A stretch of 64,000 bases of DNA from an uncultured Flavobacteriaceae bacterium (GTDB lineage: Bacteria; Bacteroidota; Bacteroidia; Flavobacteriales; Flavobacteriaceae), in the NCBI GenBank assembly GCA_947495135.1, contig CANLXN010000010.1, positions 124,001 through 188,000 of the forward strand. Direction: 5' to 3'. The position numbers and the translations under genes are program-made. Shown piece after piece: positions 43,906-53,280 of this stretch. The stretch's first letter is position 1; each line of letters begins with the position of its first letter. A model generated the notes under the pieces. It was not told where the DNA came from. It saw only the letters and a program-made list of their open reading frames with translations, and made no database searches.

Positions 43906-45374
43906 TGCAAATAGTAAGAAACTTTTTGAAAAGCACCAAAGACTATCCCTTGCTTACGGCATTGGCGGCAGGATTATATCCGGTGTTCTTTTATTACACC
44001 AATAATTTTACACTGGTGAATACTTGGAAACATTTTGGGTATTTCTGTTTAATGTTTGTCTTAGTTCCAGTAGTGTTAATTTTTGTTGCATACCGAATTT
44101 CAGGTTGGTCTTTTTTGAAGAAATTTCAGAAATACGTTTTACCGTTTCTAAATATGTTCGTCTTTCTGTTTTTGATGAAGGTTTCGTTGTATGCGGGATT
44201 GCAAAAGAAGATGACGCTCGCTATTCTAATTGTGGCCGCTTTATTCGCGTTTTTTCTGTATAAACATTATAAGAAAGCGGTTGTTTTTCAACTGTTGTTA
44301 GCGGCCATTGGGTTTGTCACCTTTAGTGCCACGGTTATTAGTCAGCTAAACTTCAGTAGCGAATGGATGAAGCAGCCGGATGATATTGCGAGTGTTCAAT
44401 TTAAAAAGAAGCCCAACGTCTATTTTATTCAGCCAGATGGATATATGAATTTCTCTAAAATAGGAAAGGGTTATTACGAAATAGACAATACGGTCTTTGA
44501 ACAATTTTTATTAGACCACAATTTTACGAACTACGCAGATTTCAGAAGTAATTATGGGTCTACACTTTCCTCGAATAGTTCGGCTTTTATGATGAAGCAT
44601 CACTTTTACAATAGAGGAACTAGTTTTAGCGAGGGGTTAAATGCCCGAAACGTGATTATTTCCAACAATACGGTACTGGATGCCTTTAATAACAATGGAT
44701 ATAAAACCTACTTTGTCTCTGAAAAACCTTACTTACTTCTAAACAGGCCTAAAATAGGTTTTGATGAGGCAAATTTTAGCTATGACGATATTCCCTACAT
44801 AAGTTCTGGGCTAAAATTATCTCGAGATGTGCAGGAGAATTTGGACGAATATATAAGCGAGCCTGGATCTGAACCTCGATTCTTTTTTATCGAAATTTTT
44901 AATCCTGGTCATATTTCAAATAATAAATTGAAGAGTGGAGGAGTAGAGGTTGAAAAAGAGCTTTGGAAGGACAGTTTAGTGAGAGCTAATGGTAAACTTA
45001 CCAAAATGGTGAATCTCATAAAAGAGAAAGACCCCAACGCTCTTATACTAATCATGGCAGATCACGGTGGTTTTGTGGGACTTGAAAATGCCACCCAGGC
45101 CTATCATAAAACAGAAGATCCAGATCTTATTGATTCCATGTTTGGGGCGCAATTATCGATTCACTGGCCCAATGGCGAACGTCCTTCTTATGAGGATAAA
45201 TTGAAAAGTAATGTCAATGTTTTCAGGATTTTGTTTGCATATCTTAGTGACAACCAAAAGTATTTACAACATTTGCAGGATAATAGCAGTTATATGATCA
45301 TCTACAAGGGAGCTCCTAAAGGAATCTATCAGTATTTTGATGATAACGGGAATCATACATTCAACAAGCATTAA
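43905..45374 (+). CDS. Membrane sulfatase-like hydrolase/transferase (copy 2)
   Basis: 489-aa paralogue of the preceding gene, same topology (about five N-terminal helices) and same sites (VYFIQPDGYMNFSKIG, LIMADHGGFVG). The sequences differ widely, so the duplication is old and the two may act on different substrates. It overlaps the previous gene by 1 nt and the next by 1 nt, within one operon. Confidence 0.8.
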   Translation: MQIVRNFLKSTKDYPLLTALAAGLYPVFFYYTNNFTLVNTWKHFGYFCLMFVLVPVVLIFVAYRISGWSFLKKFQKYVLPFLNMFVFLFLMKVSLYAGLQKKMTLAILIVAALFAFFLYKHYKKAVVFQLLLAAIGFVTFSATVISQLNFSSEWMKQPDDIASVQFKKKPNVYFIQPDGYMNFSKIGKGYYEIDNTVFEQFLLDHNFTNYADFRSNYGSTLSSNSSAFMMKHHFYNRGTSFSEGLNARNVIISNNTVLDAFNNNGYKTYFVSEKPYLLLNRPKIGFDEANFSYDDIPYISSGLKLSRDVQENLDEYISEPGSEPRFFFIEIFNPGHISNNKLKSGGVEVEKELWKDSLVRANGKLTKMVNLIKEKDPNALILIMADHGGFVGLENATQAYHKTEDPDLIDSMFGAQLSIHWPNGERPSYEDKLKSNVNVFRILFAYLSDNQKYLQHLQDNSSYMIIYKGAPKGIYQYFDDNGNHTFNKH

Positions 45375-46318
45375 TGAATTTCACGATACGACCATACCAA
45401 AAAGAAGACAAGGAAATTTGGAACAATTTTGTACGGAGTTCGCCCAATGCTACTTTTTTGTTTCATCGTGATTTTATGGAGTATCATGCTCACCGTTTTA
45501 ATGATCATTCGTTGATGATATTTAGGAATGAGAAACTGTTTGCGATTCTACCTGCTCATATTGAGGATAATGGCATCTGTAGTCATAACGGTCTCACCTA
45601 TGGAGGGATTATTACCTCTAAAGTGCATGGTACGGATGCTATGGAAGCGGGAGTCGATGCGCTAGTTAAATATGCAAAGGAGAACGATTTTGAACGGATT
45701 GTTGTAAAGGTGACCCCTTCATTTTTGCAAGAAAAATATAGCAGCGCCCAAGAGTATTTTTTGTTTCATAACGGCTTTGAGTTGACAAGAAGAGATTTAA
45801 ATTTTGTACTCGACCTACGCAACGCTTTAGGGATCCATAAGTCTAAACTAAAAAAGTTACAGCATATAGACGCCGCTGGCATTCGTATTTATGAGACCAA
45901 GGATCTTCTTCCTTTTTGGGAACAGGTATTAGTTCCAGTACTAAGGGAAAGTCATGATGTGAGTCCGGTACACAGCATCGAGGAAATAAGTTCGTTGCGA
46001 GAAAATTTTCCGAATAATATTCTACAGTACAATGTAGAGGAAGACGGAAGTGTAGTTGCTGGTATGACGCTATTTGTTGCCAATGGAGTGGTAAAGTCTC
46101 AGTATGGTGCTGCAACAAAAAGGGGAAAAGAATTGAGAGCTTTAGATTTGTTGTATGTGGATTTGTTTAACGAATACAAGGCAAAGAAATTTAGATACTT
46201 TGATATGGGGACTACCACGGTCAATGGAGGTAAAGATTTTAACAAGGGGCTTACGAGGTATAAAGAAGAATTTGGCGCGCTTCCAGTGAGCCTAGACCAT
46301 TATAAAAAAGAGTTGTAA
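45374..46318 (+). CDS. FemAB/GNAT-like transferase
   Basis: 314-aa protein with two GNAT-like folds in tandem, like FemAB/acetyltransferase proteins of polysaccharide clusters. The N-terminal half has FLFHRDFMEYHAHRFNDHSL and the C-terminal half has QYNVEEDGSVVAGMTLFVAN followed by RALDLLYVDLFNEYKAKKFR and YFDMGTTTVNGGKDFNKGLT. It would add an acyl or amino-acyl group to an amino sugar. It lies 1 nt from the DegT aminotransferase, which fits N-acylation of the amino sugar that enzyme makes. Confidence 0.75.
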   Translation: MNFTIRPYQKEDKEIWNNFVRSSPNATFLFHRDFMEYHAHRFNDHSLMIFRNEKLFAILPAHIEDNGICSHNGLTYGGIITSKVHGTDAMEAGVDALVKYAKENDFERIVVKVTPSFLQEKYSSAQEYFLFHNGFELTRRDLNFVLDLRNALGIHKSKLKKLQHIDAAGIRIYETKDLLPFWEQVLVPVLRESHDVSPVHSIEEISSLRENFPNNILQYNVEEDGSVVAGMTLFVANGVVKSQYGAATKRGKELRALDLLYVDLFNEYKAKKFRYFDMGTTTVNGGKDFNKGLTRYKEEFGALPVSLDHYKKEL

Positions 46319-47421
46319 TGATACCATTTTTGGACTTACATAAGATCAATGCTCGATACGAAGATTCGTTTAAAGCTGCTTTTCAAAGCTTTTTAGATTC
46401 TGGTTACTATATTTTGGGAAACGAGGTTAAAAAGTTCGAAAAAGAATATGCAGATTATTGTGGCGTACAGCATTGCGTTGGAGTAGGAAATGGTTTAGAT
46501 GCACTTCGATTGATACTGGAAGGGTATAAAATCTTAGGAAAGATAGCAGACGGAGATGAGGTACTGGTATCGTCCAATACGTTTATTGCAACTATTTTGG
46601 CGATCCAACAAGCTGGGTTGGAGCCTGTTTTGGTAGAGGCCGATACCGCTACTTATAATTTTGATTTAAAGGTGTTAGGCGATCATATTTCAGAAAAAAC
46701 AACCGTGATTATGCCTGTTCATTTGTATGGGCAATTAGCACCTATGGAAGCTATTTTGACTTTGGCTAAAGAGCATAATTTATTGGTAGTAGAGGACGCC
46801 GCACAAGCGCACGGCGCTAAAAACGATTTGGGGAATAGAGCAGGGAACTTAGGAAACGCAGCTGCGTTTAGTTTTTACCCAGCCAAGAACCTTGGGGCTT
46901 TGGGGGATGGAGGAGCCATCACCACCAATGACGAAAGCCTTGCTGAGGTAGTGCGAAAACTTAGAAATTACGGTACGTCTTCTAAGTATGTGAATGAGGA
47001 ATTAGGGTTTAACTCTAGGTTAGACGAAATTCAGGCTTCATTTTTGGGTGTCAAACTTAAAGGCTTAGACGCAGATAATAAGATAAGGCAATCGATTGCA
47101 CGAAGGTATATTTCAGAAATAAAAAATGAAAAGGTCATTTTACCGAAATACAAGGGGGGTGAGAATCATGTCTTTCATTTGTTTGTGGTGAGAGTGGAAG
47201 ATCGAGACCGGTTTATCAATTATTTAAAGGAAAATGAGGTTGGGAGTTTAATTCACTATCCCATTGCCCCGCATCAGCAAGAGGCTTTGAAGAACCTTGC
47301 GCATTTGAAATTTCCAATCACGGAAAAGATACATCGAGAAGTGGTGAGTATTCCTTTGAGTCCAGTAATGACCAACGAACAGATAGCGCGTGTGATAACT
47401 GTTTTAAATGCCTATAAATAA
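46318..47421 (+). CDS. DegT/DnrJ/EryC1 family aminotransferase
   Basis: 367-aa PLP-dependent sugar aminotransferase. The PLP lysine is K190 (FSFYPAKNLGALGDGGA). Other marks are GVGNGLDALRLIL near the N-terminus, VVEDAAQAHGA and LGFNSRLDEIQAS. It would aminate a 3- or 4-keto nucleotide sugar. The FdtA-like ketoisomerase at 51940 and the transferase at 45374 support an FdtB/QdtB-type product (a 3-amino-3,6-dideoxyhexose), although the genes are not adjacent. Confidence 0.93.
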   Translation: MIPFLDLHKINARYEDSFKAAFQSFLDSGYYILGNEVKKFEKEYADYCGVQHCVGVGNGLDALRLILEGYKILGKIADGDEVLVSSNTFIATILAIQQAGLEPVLVEADTATYNFDLKVLGDHISEKTTVIMPVHLYGQLAPMEAILTLAKEHNLLVVEDAAQAHGAKNDLGNRAGNLGNAAAFSFYPAKNLGALGDGGAITTNDESLAEVVRKLRNYGTSSKYVNEELGFNSRLDEIQASFLGVKLKGLDADNKIRQSIARRYISEIKNEKVILPKYKGGENHVFHLFVVRVEDRDRFINYLKENEVGSLIHYPIAPHQQEALKNLAHLKFPITEKIHREVVSIPLSPVMTNEQIARVITVLNAYK

Positions 47422-47512
47422 TGTGCAATATTCAACGCTCAATCGTCAATTTTCAACACAGGAATAATTACTTTTACAACCAACATCAACCTACTAATAC
47501 CCGTTTAAGAAT

Positions 47513-48844
47513 TTGAAGCTCCGCATACCTAATTTTCTTAAGAAGAACTTGTTACTTAAAATGACATCGCTCAACGCGGGTGTTATTGTAATACGCTTAA
47601 TTGTTGCAGTATTTCTAAACAGAGAGATTACGGATGTTGTTGGGAAAACTGGATATGCCAAAATTGGAAATCTTAGAAATTTACTTGCACAACTTCAATC
47701 GCTTACCTCTTTGGGGGTTTTCAATGGAATTATTAAATACGTTTCGGAACATAAGGAGGATAAAGAGCAGCTGCAAAAACTCTTTTCTACCACCTTTGTA
47801 TTTACGCTTTTTGGAAGTATAGTTACGTTTGCGGGTCTCTTTTTTGGTGCAGAGTTTTTGAGTACACAATATTTTAATTCGCCAGACTATACTAGTATTA
47901 TCAAAGTGCTGGCAGTGGTGGTGCCTTTTATTAGCATTCAGCGTGTTTTTAATGGGGTTGTAAATGGCCTCTCCAAATACAAGAGTTTCGCTAAAATTGA
48001 GTTGTTTGCCTATTTGCTAAGCGCTGTGCTTATGTTGGTGTTACTCTTTCAATACGGTCTTGATGGGGCTTTAATTGCAATTGCTATTACCCCAGCCATT
48101 CAGGTAATGGTAATGCTGTTTGTCTTTGTGAAGGTCTTAAGAGAATATGTGCAGTTTTCTAAACTTCAATTAAAGATACCTTTTGCAAAAAGCTTGTTGG
48201 CTTTTACAGCAATGTCTTTTTTTTCTACCCTACTTTTAAATCAGGTTGAGATCGAGGTTAGAAATATGATTACCGATAAAATCAATGAAGCCGAAGCAGG
48301 AGTATGGACCGGGATGTTGTTTATTTCCAAGAATTACATGGTTTTTTCGAATGCGCTTTTCACCTTGTATGTAATTCCGAAATTTGCTGGAATTAAAAAT
48401 AAATTCGACTTTACGGTTGAGCTTAAATCTATTTACAAGACGTTGTTGCCTATTTTCGGTTTAGGAATGTTGGCCATCTATCCATTTAGAAATCTGATTA
48501 TCGATATTCTGTTCCAAGACGACTTTAGCGCCATGGCACCACTATTTAAATGGCAGCTAATGGGAGACTTTGTGCGTTTGGGAGCTTTAGTACTGGCGCA
48601 TCAGTTTGTGGCTAAAAAGTTGGTAAGGGCATTTATCTTCACAGAGCTGATCTCTTTGGGGCTTTTCTTTATCTTCTCCTATTTCCTAGTAGATCTTTAT
48701 GGAATTGAGGGTGTACCAATGGCACACTTTTTCAGATTTATTATTTACTTTGTAATTGTGTTTTTTATGGTGATGCGCTATTTCAGAAAACAACCAAAAG
48801 ACCTCGACTTAGAACAAGAAAAACCTTCCGAAGATGCCAGTTAA
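47513..48844 (+). CDS. Wzx-type O-antigen flippase
   Basis: 443-aa polytopic protein with about 12 helices; the start is a TTG (LKLRIPNFLKKNLLLKM). The first helices (TSLNAGVIVIRLIVAVFL; GKTGYAKIGNLRNLLAQLQS) and the C-terminal half with RFIIYFVIVFFMVMRYFRK resemble WzxE-like flippases that move lipid-linked oligosaccharides across the inner membrane. It overlaps the PhyH gene by 11 nt. Confidence 0.85.
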   Translation: MKLRIPNFLKKNLLLKMTSLNAGVIVIRLIVAVFLNREITDVVGKTGYAKIGNLRNLLAQLQSLTSLGVFNGIIKYVSEHKEDKEQLQKLFSTTFVFTLFGSIVTFAGLFFGAEFLSTQYFNSPDYTSIIKVLAVVVPFISIQRVFNGVVNGLSKYKSFAKIELFAYLLSAVLMLVLLFQYGLDGALIAIAITPAIQVMVMLFVFVKVLREYVQFSKLQLKIPFAKSLLAFTAMSFFSTLLLNQVEIEVRNMITDKINEAEAGVWTGMLFISKNYMVFSNALFTLYVIPKFAGIKNKFDFTVELKSIYKTLLPIFGLGMLAIYPFRNLIIDILFQDDFSAMAPLFKWQLMGDFVRLGALVLAHQFVAKKLVRAFIFTELISLGLFFIFSYFLVDLYGIEGVPMAHFFRFIIYFVIVFFMVMRYFRKQPKDLDLEQEKPSEDAS

Positions 48845-49667
48845 AACCTGTGAGTTACATATCGATAGCAAACCTTTTCAGTTTGAAGTGGAAGGAGAAT
48901 TCTCCTGGGGAAATCCCGAACTACTTTTTGTTGAAGAAAACAATGTAATTTCGAAAACTCCTTGGAAGGATAAAGGCTTTGGAGTGGTCAATGCTTTTAC
49001 AAAAGAGGAATTTAGCGCGCTTAAAGCTTCGGTCACTAAAAACATCTTGAAGGCTATTAAAGCCAATAATATCCCAGTAGATGAAGCCACATTCCAATTA
49101 GAGGATTACCACAAGGTAGTAACTACAGATGTAGGTCATTTAGGGGTCATTGATATTACGAGGAATCTTAGGAACTCCGACTTCGATTTTGACATAGAGT
49201 TGTTGGTGGAGCGGTTTGGGAAAGAATTGGGTTACAAGCTCACTTCTTGGGTAGAAGAACTGCAAAAAACGCACATCCAAATTAGGATCAATAGGCCAAG
49301 TAGTTTGGATATTAATCCGCCGCACAAAGATGGTTATTTGAGTTATTGGGAGGACATTGTGAACGTTTGGATTCCGGTAGCCGGCTGCAATGAACACACC
49401 TCTTTGCCAGTTGCTCCTGGGAGCCATTTACTGCCAGAAGACGAAATCTACAGAACCGAAAGCAAGGGAGCCAAAATCAATGGGAATACCTATTATGTTC
49501 CTTGTATTTTAAAGACCAAACAAGGAAACTTAAAGATGATTAGGCCAAATCCAAAAGAAGGCGAGGCCCTGCTGTTTTCACCTTTTCTTGTGCATGGGGC
49601 AGCCGTCAATTTAAGCGATCATGCCAGAGTTTCTATCGAATTGCGTTTCCCTAGAGTTGGAGACTAA
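48834..49667 (+). CDS. Phytanoyl-CoA dioxygenase (PhyH)-like protein
   Basis: 277-aa Fe(II)/2-oxoglutarate oxygenase-like protein. Iron ligands are visible as HKD (NPPHKDGYL, residues ~163-165) and HGA (FLVHGAAVNL, near 257), with the 2-oxoglutarate arginine in RVSIELRF near the end. In a polysaccharide locus it may hydroxylate a sugar or acyl group. It overlaps the flippase by 11 nt and converges on the glycosyltransferase 49664-50806 with a 4-nt overlap. Confidence 0.85.
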   Translation: MPVKTCELHIDSKPFQFEVEGEFSWGNPELLFVEENNVISKTPWKDKGFGVVNAFTKEEFSALKASVTKNILKAIKANNIPVDEATFQLEDYHKVVTTDVGHLGVIDITRNLRNSDFDFDIELLVERFGKELGYKLTSWVEELQKTHIQIRINRPSSLDINPPHKDGYLSYWEDIVNVWIPVAGCNEHTSLPVAPGSHLLPEDEIYRTESKGAKINGNTYYVPCILKTKQGNLKMIRPNPKEGEALLFSPFLVHGAAVNLSDHARVSIELRFPRVGD

Positions 49668-50806
49668 ATCTTCGATTTCCATTTGTTCAAGTAATCTCCA
49701 GCCGCTAACAAATGATCGTGTTTCTCTTCAATAAACGTTCGAGCATTTTTTGAGATTTCCAATATTTTTTCTGGATGAACAATAAGCCATTCTAATTTTT
49801 CAGCAATTTTTTGTGCATCTGGAAGTGCGTTAATGGCAACCGTGTCTTCTTCTAGCTGGAAGTAATCCAACCATTCCTGTTCTGCTCCTGTAAATACCAC
49901 TTTTCCTTTCGCCATTGCCTCCAGTGCGTTAAACCCTTGATCATACGCAAATACTTGGTCAAGTAGAATGTGTGCATCATTAAACAAATTAATATAGGTG
50001 TCGTAAGGAACACTTTCAACGGTGATTATTTTTATTTTTTCTGAAAATTTCTCTTGAATTATTTCCAGCGCTTCCTCGAAGAGATAGTTTCCTTTTTTAT
50101 AGTAGTTGTTTCTGTTGATGCCATGGAAGATCACAATTTTACCCTCGACGCTCAACGGAATGTATTTTAGCTCCTTTATATTAATTGGATTGGGAACCAT
50201 ACCAAGGTATTTAGGGTGCCCAAGGAGTGGTACTTCGTAATCCAGATCTGATGCAATGACTCCTTTAATATTTTCAAAAATGAATTGGTGTAATTTTTTG
50301 GATTGCGGGGTAATGTATTTAGTAATGGAATATTGATTTTTCTTATGTCTTTTCCCGTCAAAATAAGGAGTGAGGATAGAATAGCGGTATTTTTTGTCCA
50401 TCGCAAATTGAACACTGATGTAATCCATCCCACAGGAAAGAAGGAATACATTCTGGTTGTTTTTGAAAATAAATTCTAAGAGTTCCCGTTCCGTTTCTGG
50501 CTGTGTTGAAAATGCATGTTCGTTTATTAATTGAACAATGTCATTGTTAGAGAACAGTTCCTGTTGCTTGAAAAATTGCCGCTTAATGGAAACTGAATAA
50601 AGATCAATTTTGAAAAGTTTAAAGAGAACTTTATTAAAAAAGAGGGGAAGTCCGCTTTTGTATGGAGCCTTGAAATTAACATCCGAAACACGTTTCTTAA
50701 AGCCATCTCCTAGTCCGACCACTGTTACTTCATGACCCAATTCGACCAAACCATCTTTTAAGGTTTTGTGAGACGAATTATATTCCCCTACCAGTAAAAT
50801 CTTCAT
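49664..50806 (-). CDS. Glycosyltransferase, GT-B fold
   Basis: 380-aa protein of the GT4-like type: MKILLVGEYNSSHKTLKDGL at the start, VIFHGINRNNYYKKGNYLFE, and a donor-binding segment ending EAMAKGKVVFTGAEQEWLDYFQ with the family E at the expected place (QGFNALEAM). The acceptor and donor are unknown. It is on the minus strand, opposite to its neighbours, with 29 nt between it and the divergent gene at 50836. Confidence 0.8.
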   Translation of the reverse strand: MKILLVGEYNSSHKTLKDGLVELGHEVTVVGLGDGFKKRVSDVNFKAPYKSGLPLFFNKVLFKLFKIDLYSVSIKRQFFKQQELFSNNDIVQLINEHAFSTQPETERELLEFIFKNNQNVFLLSCGMDYISVQFAMDKKYRYSILTPYFDGKRHKKNQYSITKYITPQSKKLHQFIFENIKGVIASDLDYEVPLLGHPKYLGMVPNPINIKELKYIPLSVEGKIVIFHGINRNNYYKKGNYLFEEALEIIQEKFSEKIKIITVESVPYDTYINLFNDAHILLDQVFAYDQGFNALEAMAKGKVVFTGAEQEWLDYFQLEEDTVAINALPDAQKIAEKLEWLIVHPEKILEISKNARTFIEEKHDHLLAAGDYLNKWKSKI

Positions 50807-50835
50807 TTATTGTCTTAATTTAGGTCGCTAGAACA

Positions 50836-51936
50836 ATGAGTGTGCAAAGTAAGAATAAAAAAATTTGTATTGTAAGCATTTCTTTAGGGAAAGGTGGTGC
50901 CGAGCGTTCCTGTGCGATGCTTTCTGAAATGCTTACCGCAATGGGACATGAGGTACACCTGGTCATTCTAAATGATATTATTGATTACAATTATGCGGGA
51001 AAATTATTCAATTTGGGCGTACTTAAAACGGCTAATGATGGTTTGCTTGGCAGATTTAAGCGCTTCTCTATACTTCGGAAATTTTTGAGATCAGAAAATT
51101 TCGACTATATCATTGATCACCGTTCAAAGAATCACTACTACAGAGAATTGTTTTATTATAAATATGTCTATAAAGGACAGAATACGATTTATGTTACTCA
51201 CAGTTCGAAGAAAGAACAATACCTCACTCAATTTCCAAAGAAATTCAGTAATATCTGTAACAAGAATTACCACAATGTGGGAGTTTCAAGTTATATAGAA
51301 AAAGAGGTGTTACAACATACAGGGATCCAAAATACAACTACTATTCACAATGCCTACGATCCAGATTGGAGCGATCAAACAAGTGAGTTGCCAGATGGGC
51401 TCGGTGAAAAAAAGTACGTTCTTGCTTATGGTCGCATTGTAGATGCAATCAAAGATTTTTCGTTTTTAATAAAATCTTTTGAGCACTCAAAGCTGTACCA
51501 AACTGATGTTTATTTAGTAATTATGGGTGATGGCCCAGACAAGGAGATGTTGGAACAACTTTCAAAAGAGGGTAGGGCGGCAGATTATGTGATGTTTCTT
51601 CCATTTGTTAAATCCCCTTTTTCAATTATTAAGAATGCTCAATTTGTTACTCTCACTAGCACTTACGAAGGGTTTCCAATGGTGCTGGTAGAAGCCCTGT
51701 CTGTTGGAACTCCCGTAATATCTTTGGATATTGTGTCTGGACCTAATGAGATTATTCAACATGAGGAGAATGGTTTGCTAATTCGTGAAAGAAGTCTACC
51801 TTTGTTTGCAGCGGCAATGGAACGTATGAGTTCAGATCAACGGCTATACGGTCATTGTGCTAGAAATGCAAAAAACTCGGTGGCACAATTTTCTAAGACC
51901 GAGATTGCAAAGAAATGGAACCTATTACTGAAATAG
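50836..51936 (+). CDS. Glycosyltransferase, group 1 (GT4)
   Basis: 366-aa GT-B enzyme. Visible marks: SLGKGGAERSCAMLSEMLTA (start of the acceptor domain), VLAYGRIVDAIKDFSFLIKS, then the E-x7-E motif in STYEGFPMVLVEALSVGTPV and SGPNEIIQHEENGLLI. It is 3 nt from the FdtA-like gene. It probably adds one sugar of the surface repeat unit. Confidence 0.9.
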   Translation: MSVQSKNKKICIVSISLGKGGAERSCAMLSEMLTAMGHEVHLVILNDIIDYNYAGKLFNLGVLKTANDGLLGRFKRFSILRKFLRSENFDYIIDHRSKNHYYRELFYYKYVYKGQNTIYVTHSSKKEQYLTQFPKKFSNICNKNYHNVGVSSYIEKEVLQHTGIQNTTTIHNAYDPDWSDQTSELPDGLGEKKYVLAYGRIVDAIKDFSFLIKSFEHSKLYQTDVYLVIMGDGPDKEMLEQLSKEGRAADYVMFLPFVKSPFSIIKNAQFVTLTSTYEGFPMVLVEALSVGTPVISLDIVSGPNEIIQHEENGLLIRERSLPLFAAAMERMSSDQRLYGHCARNAKNSVAQFSKTEIAKKWNLLLK

Positions 51937-51939
51937 ATC

Positions 51940-52365
51940 ATGCACACTATAAACGACCACCGATTAATTGATATTCCGAAAATTGTAGCCGATGATGGTC
52001 GAGGGAATCTATCTGTGATTGAAAAGGACTTGATTCCTTACGAAATCAAGCGTGTTTATTATTTATACGATGTGCCTAGTGATTCCATTCGGGGAGGCCA
52101 TGCTCATAAAGAATTGCAACAATTTTTAATTCCTTTAAGCGGTAGTTTCGATGTTGTTTTGGACGATGGAGATCATAAAGTTACCATTACTCTTAACCGG
52201 CCTTTCAAGGGTTTGTATATTCCTAACGGATTGTGGCGAGAGCTAGAAAACTTTTCTGCAGGTGCAGTTTGTTTGTCGTTGGTAAGCGAGGTATATATGG
52301 AGAGTGATTACATTCGAAATTACAAAGATTTTAAGCTATTTAAAGCTAGTAACTCTCCAACCTAG
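51940..52365 (+). CDS. FdtA/QdtA-like sugar 3,4-ketoisomerase
   Basis: 141-aa cupin of the WxcM-like/FdtA type: DDGRGNLSVIEKDLIPYEIK, RVYYLYDVPSDSIRGGHAHK (H54, H56 form part of the active site) and RELENFSAGAVCLSLVSE. It would turn dTDP-4-keto-6-deoxyglucose into the 3-keto isomer, the step before FdtB/QdtB transamination. It starts 3 nt after a GT4 gene. It converges on the next gene with a 30-nt overlap of coding ends. Confidence 0.9.
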   Translation: MHTINDHRLIDIPKIVADDGRGNLSVIEKDLIPYEIKRVYYLYDVPSDSIRGGHAHKELQQFLIPLSGSFDVVLDDGDHKVTITLNRPFKGLYIPNGLWRELENFSAGAVCLSLVSEVYMESDYIRNYKDFKLFKASNSPT

Positions 52366-53280
52366 TTTTTCCGCAATCACTTTTATATTCAAAAATAGTT
52401 TTAGCATCCAGACTGGCTTATTCAACAGAAACCGTTGTTTTGAAGTGATGTTTTTAAGATCTATCTGATTCGCATATTTTTTGAACGTTTTCTTATCGCC
52501 CGCCAGTTTATGTTGGATAGCGAAAGAATAGCGGTTGAGGTCCAGGTACTTTTTAAGAAAGCTGTCGTTGGCTGCTTGTTGATTATAGTTGTCTACATTC
52601 ATAAAATTACGATGGAGCGTAGGTGTATGAGAAATACGATTACTTCCGTCTAGATTATGACGTGCAGAGATGGTGTTCGAGAAAGCCAAAGGTGCGGCAA
52701 GAGCAGCGCGAATCCACAAATCGGTATCCTCGCCAGCTCCATTGGTAATGGTGTGATCGAAGCCATGTAGTGATGTAAAAAAATCTTTTCTAAAACAAAC
52801 AGCGGAGGTCCATGCCAGTGCATCAATTAAACTATGTTTAAAATAATTGTCGACAATTCCCTGCCAGTTTGAGGATTCCATAATAGGCGAAATCATAGGA
52901 GTTATGAGTTGGTCGTTATGTTTCTTCTCATAGGCAGTTGCAAACCAAGAATTGTCTGGGAATTGAAGGATAAGGTTGTTTAAATTTTCTAAGTGGTTAG
53001 GATGCCAGTAATCATCTGCATCTAAAAAAGCGACATGATTGGTGACGGCCTTGGATACTGCAAAATTTCTGGTTAGTGCCACTCCTTCGTTTTTCTTTGT
53101 ATAGAAAACAATTTTAGGATGATTTAGAGATTTTACAACAGCCGCGCTGCCATCTGTGGAGCCGTCATCTACGAGCACAATTTCATAATCGGTAAAAGTT
53201 TGCGCAAAAACACTGGAGAGCGTCATTTCGATGTCTCTTTCTTTGTTATAAAGCGGTATAATGACTGAAAACTTAGGCAC
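52336..53280 (-). CDS. Glycosyltransferase family 2
   Basis: 314-aa GT-A enzyme: FSVIIPLYNKERDIEMTLSS, the DDGSTDGSA acceptor segment, the DADDYW donor-site segment (residues ~90) and TNGAGEDTDLW (ED, catalytic region). Its C-terminal 30 nt overlap the FdtA-like gene on the other strand. Its start overlaps the end of the preceding gene by 8 nt. Sugar specificity is not readable. Confidence 0.9.
   Translation of the reverse strand: MPKFSVIIPLYNKERDIEMTLSSVFAQTFTDYEIVLVDDGSTDGSAAVVKSLNHPKIVFYTKKNEGVALTRNFAVSKAVTNHVAFLDADDYWHPNHLENLNNLILQFPDNSWFATAYEKKHNDQLITPMISPIMESSNWQGIVDNYFKHSLIDALAWTSAVCFRKDFFTSLHGFDHTITNGAGEDTDLWIRAALAAPLAFSNTISARHNLDGSNRISHTPTLHRNFMNVDNYNQQAANDSFLKKYLDLNRYSFAIQHKLAGDKKTFKKYANQIDLKNITSKQRFLLNKPVWMLKLFLNIKVIAEKLGWRVTSFK

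Noticed and set aside
47422-47512. Possible promoter between the DegT gene and the flippase gene
   Set aside because: No TAnnTTTG match with a TTG at the right distance was found; read-through from the DegT gene is more likely.
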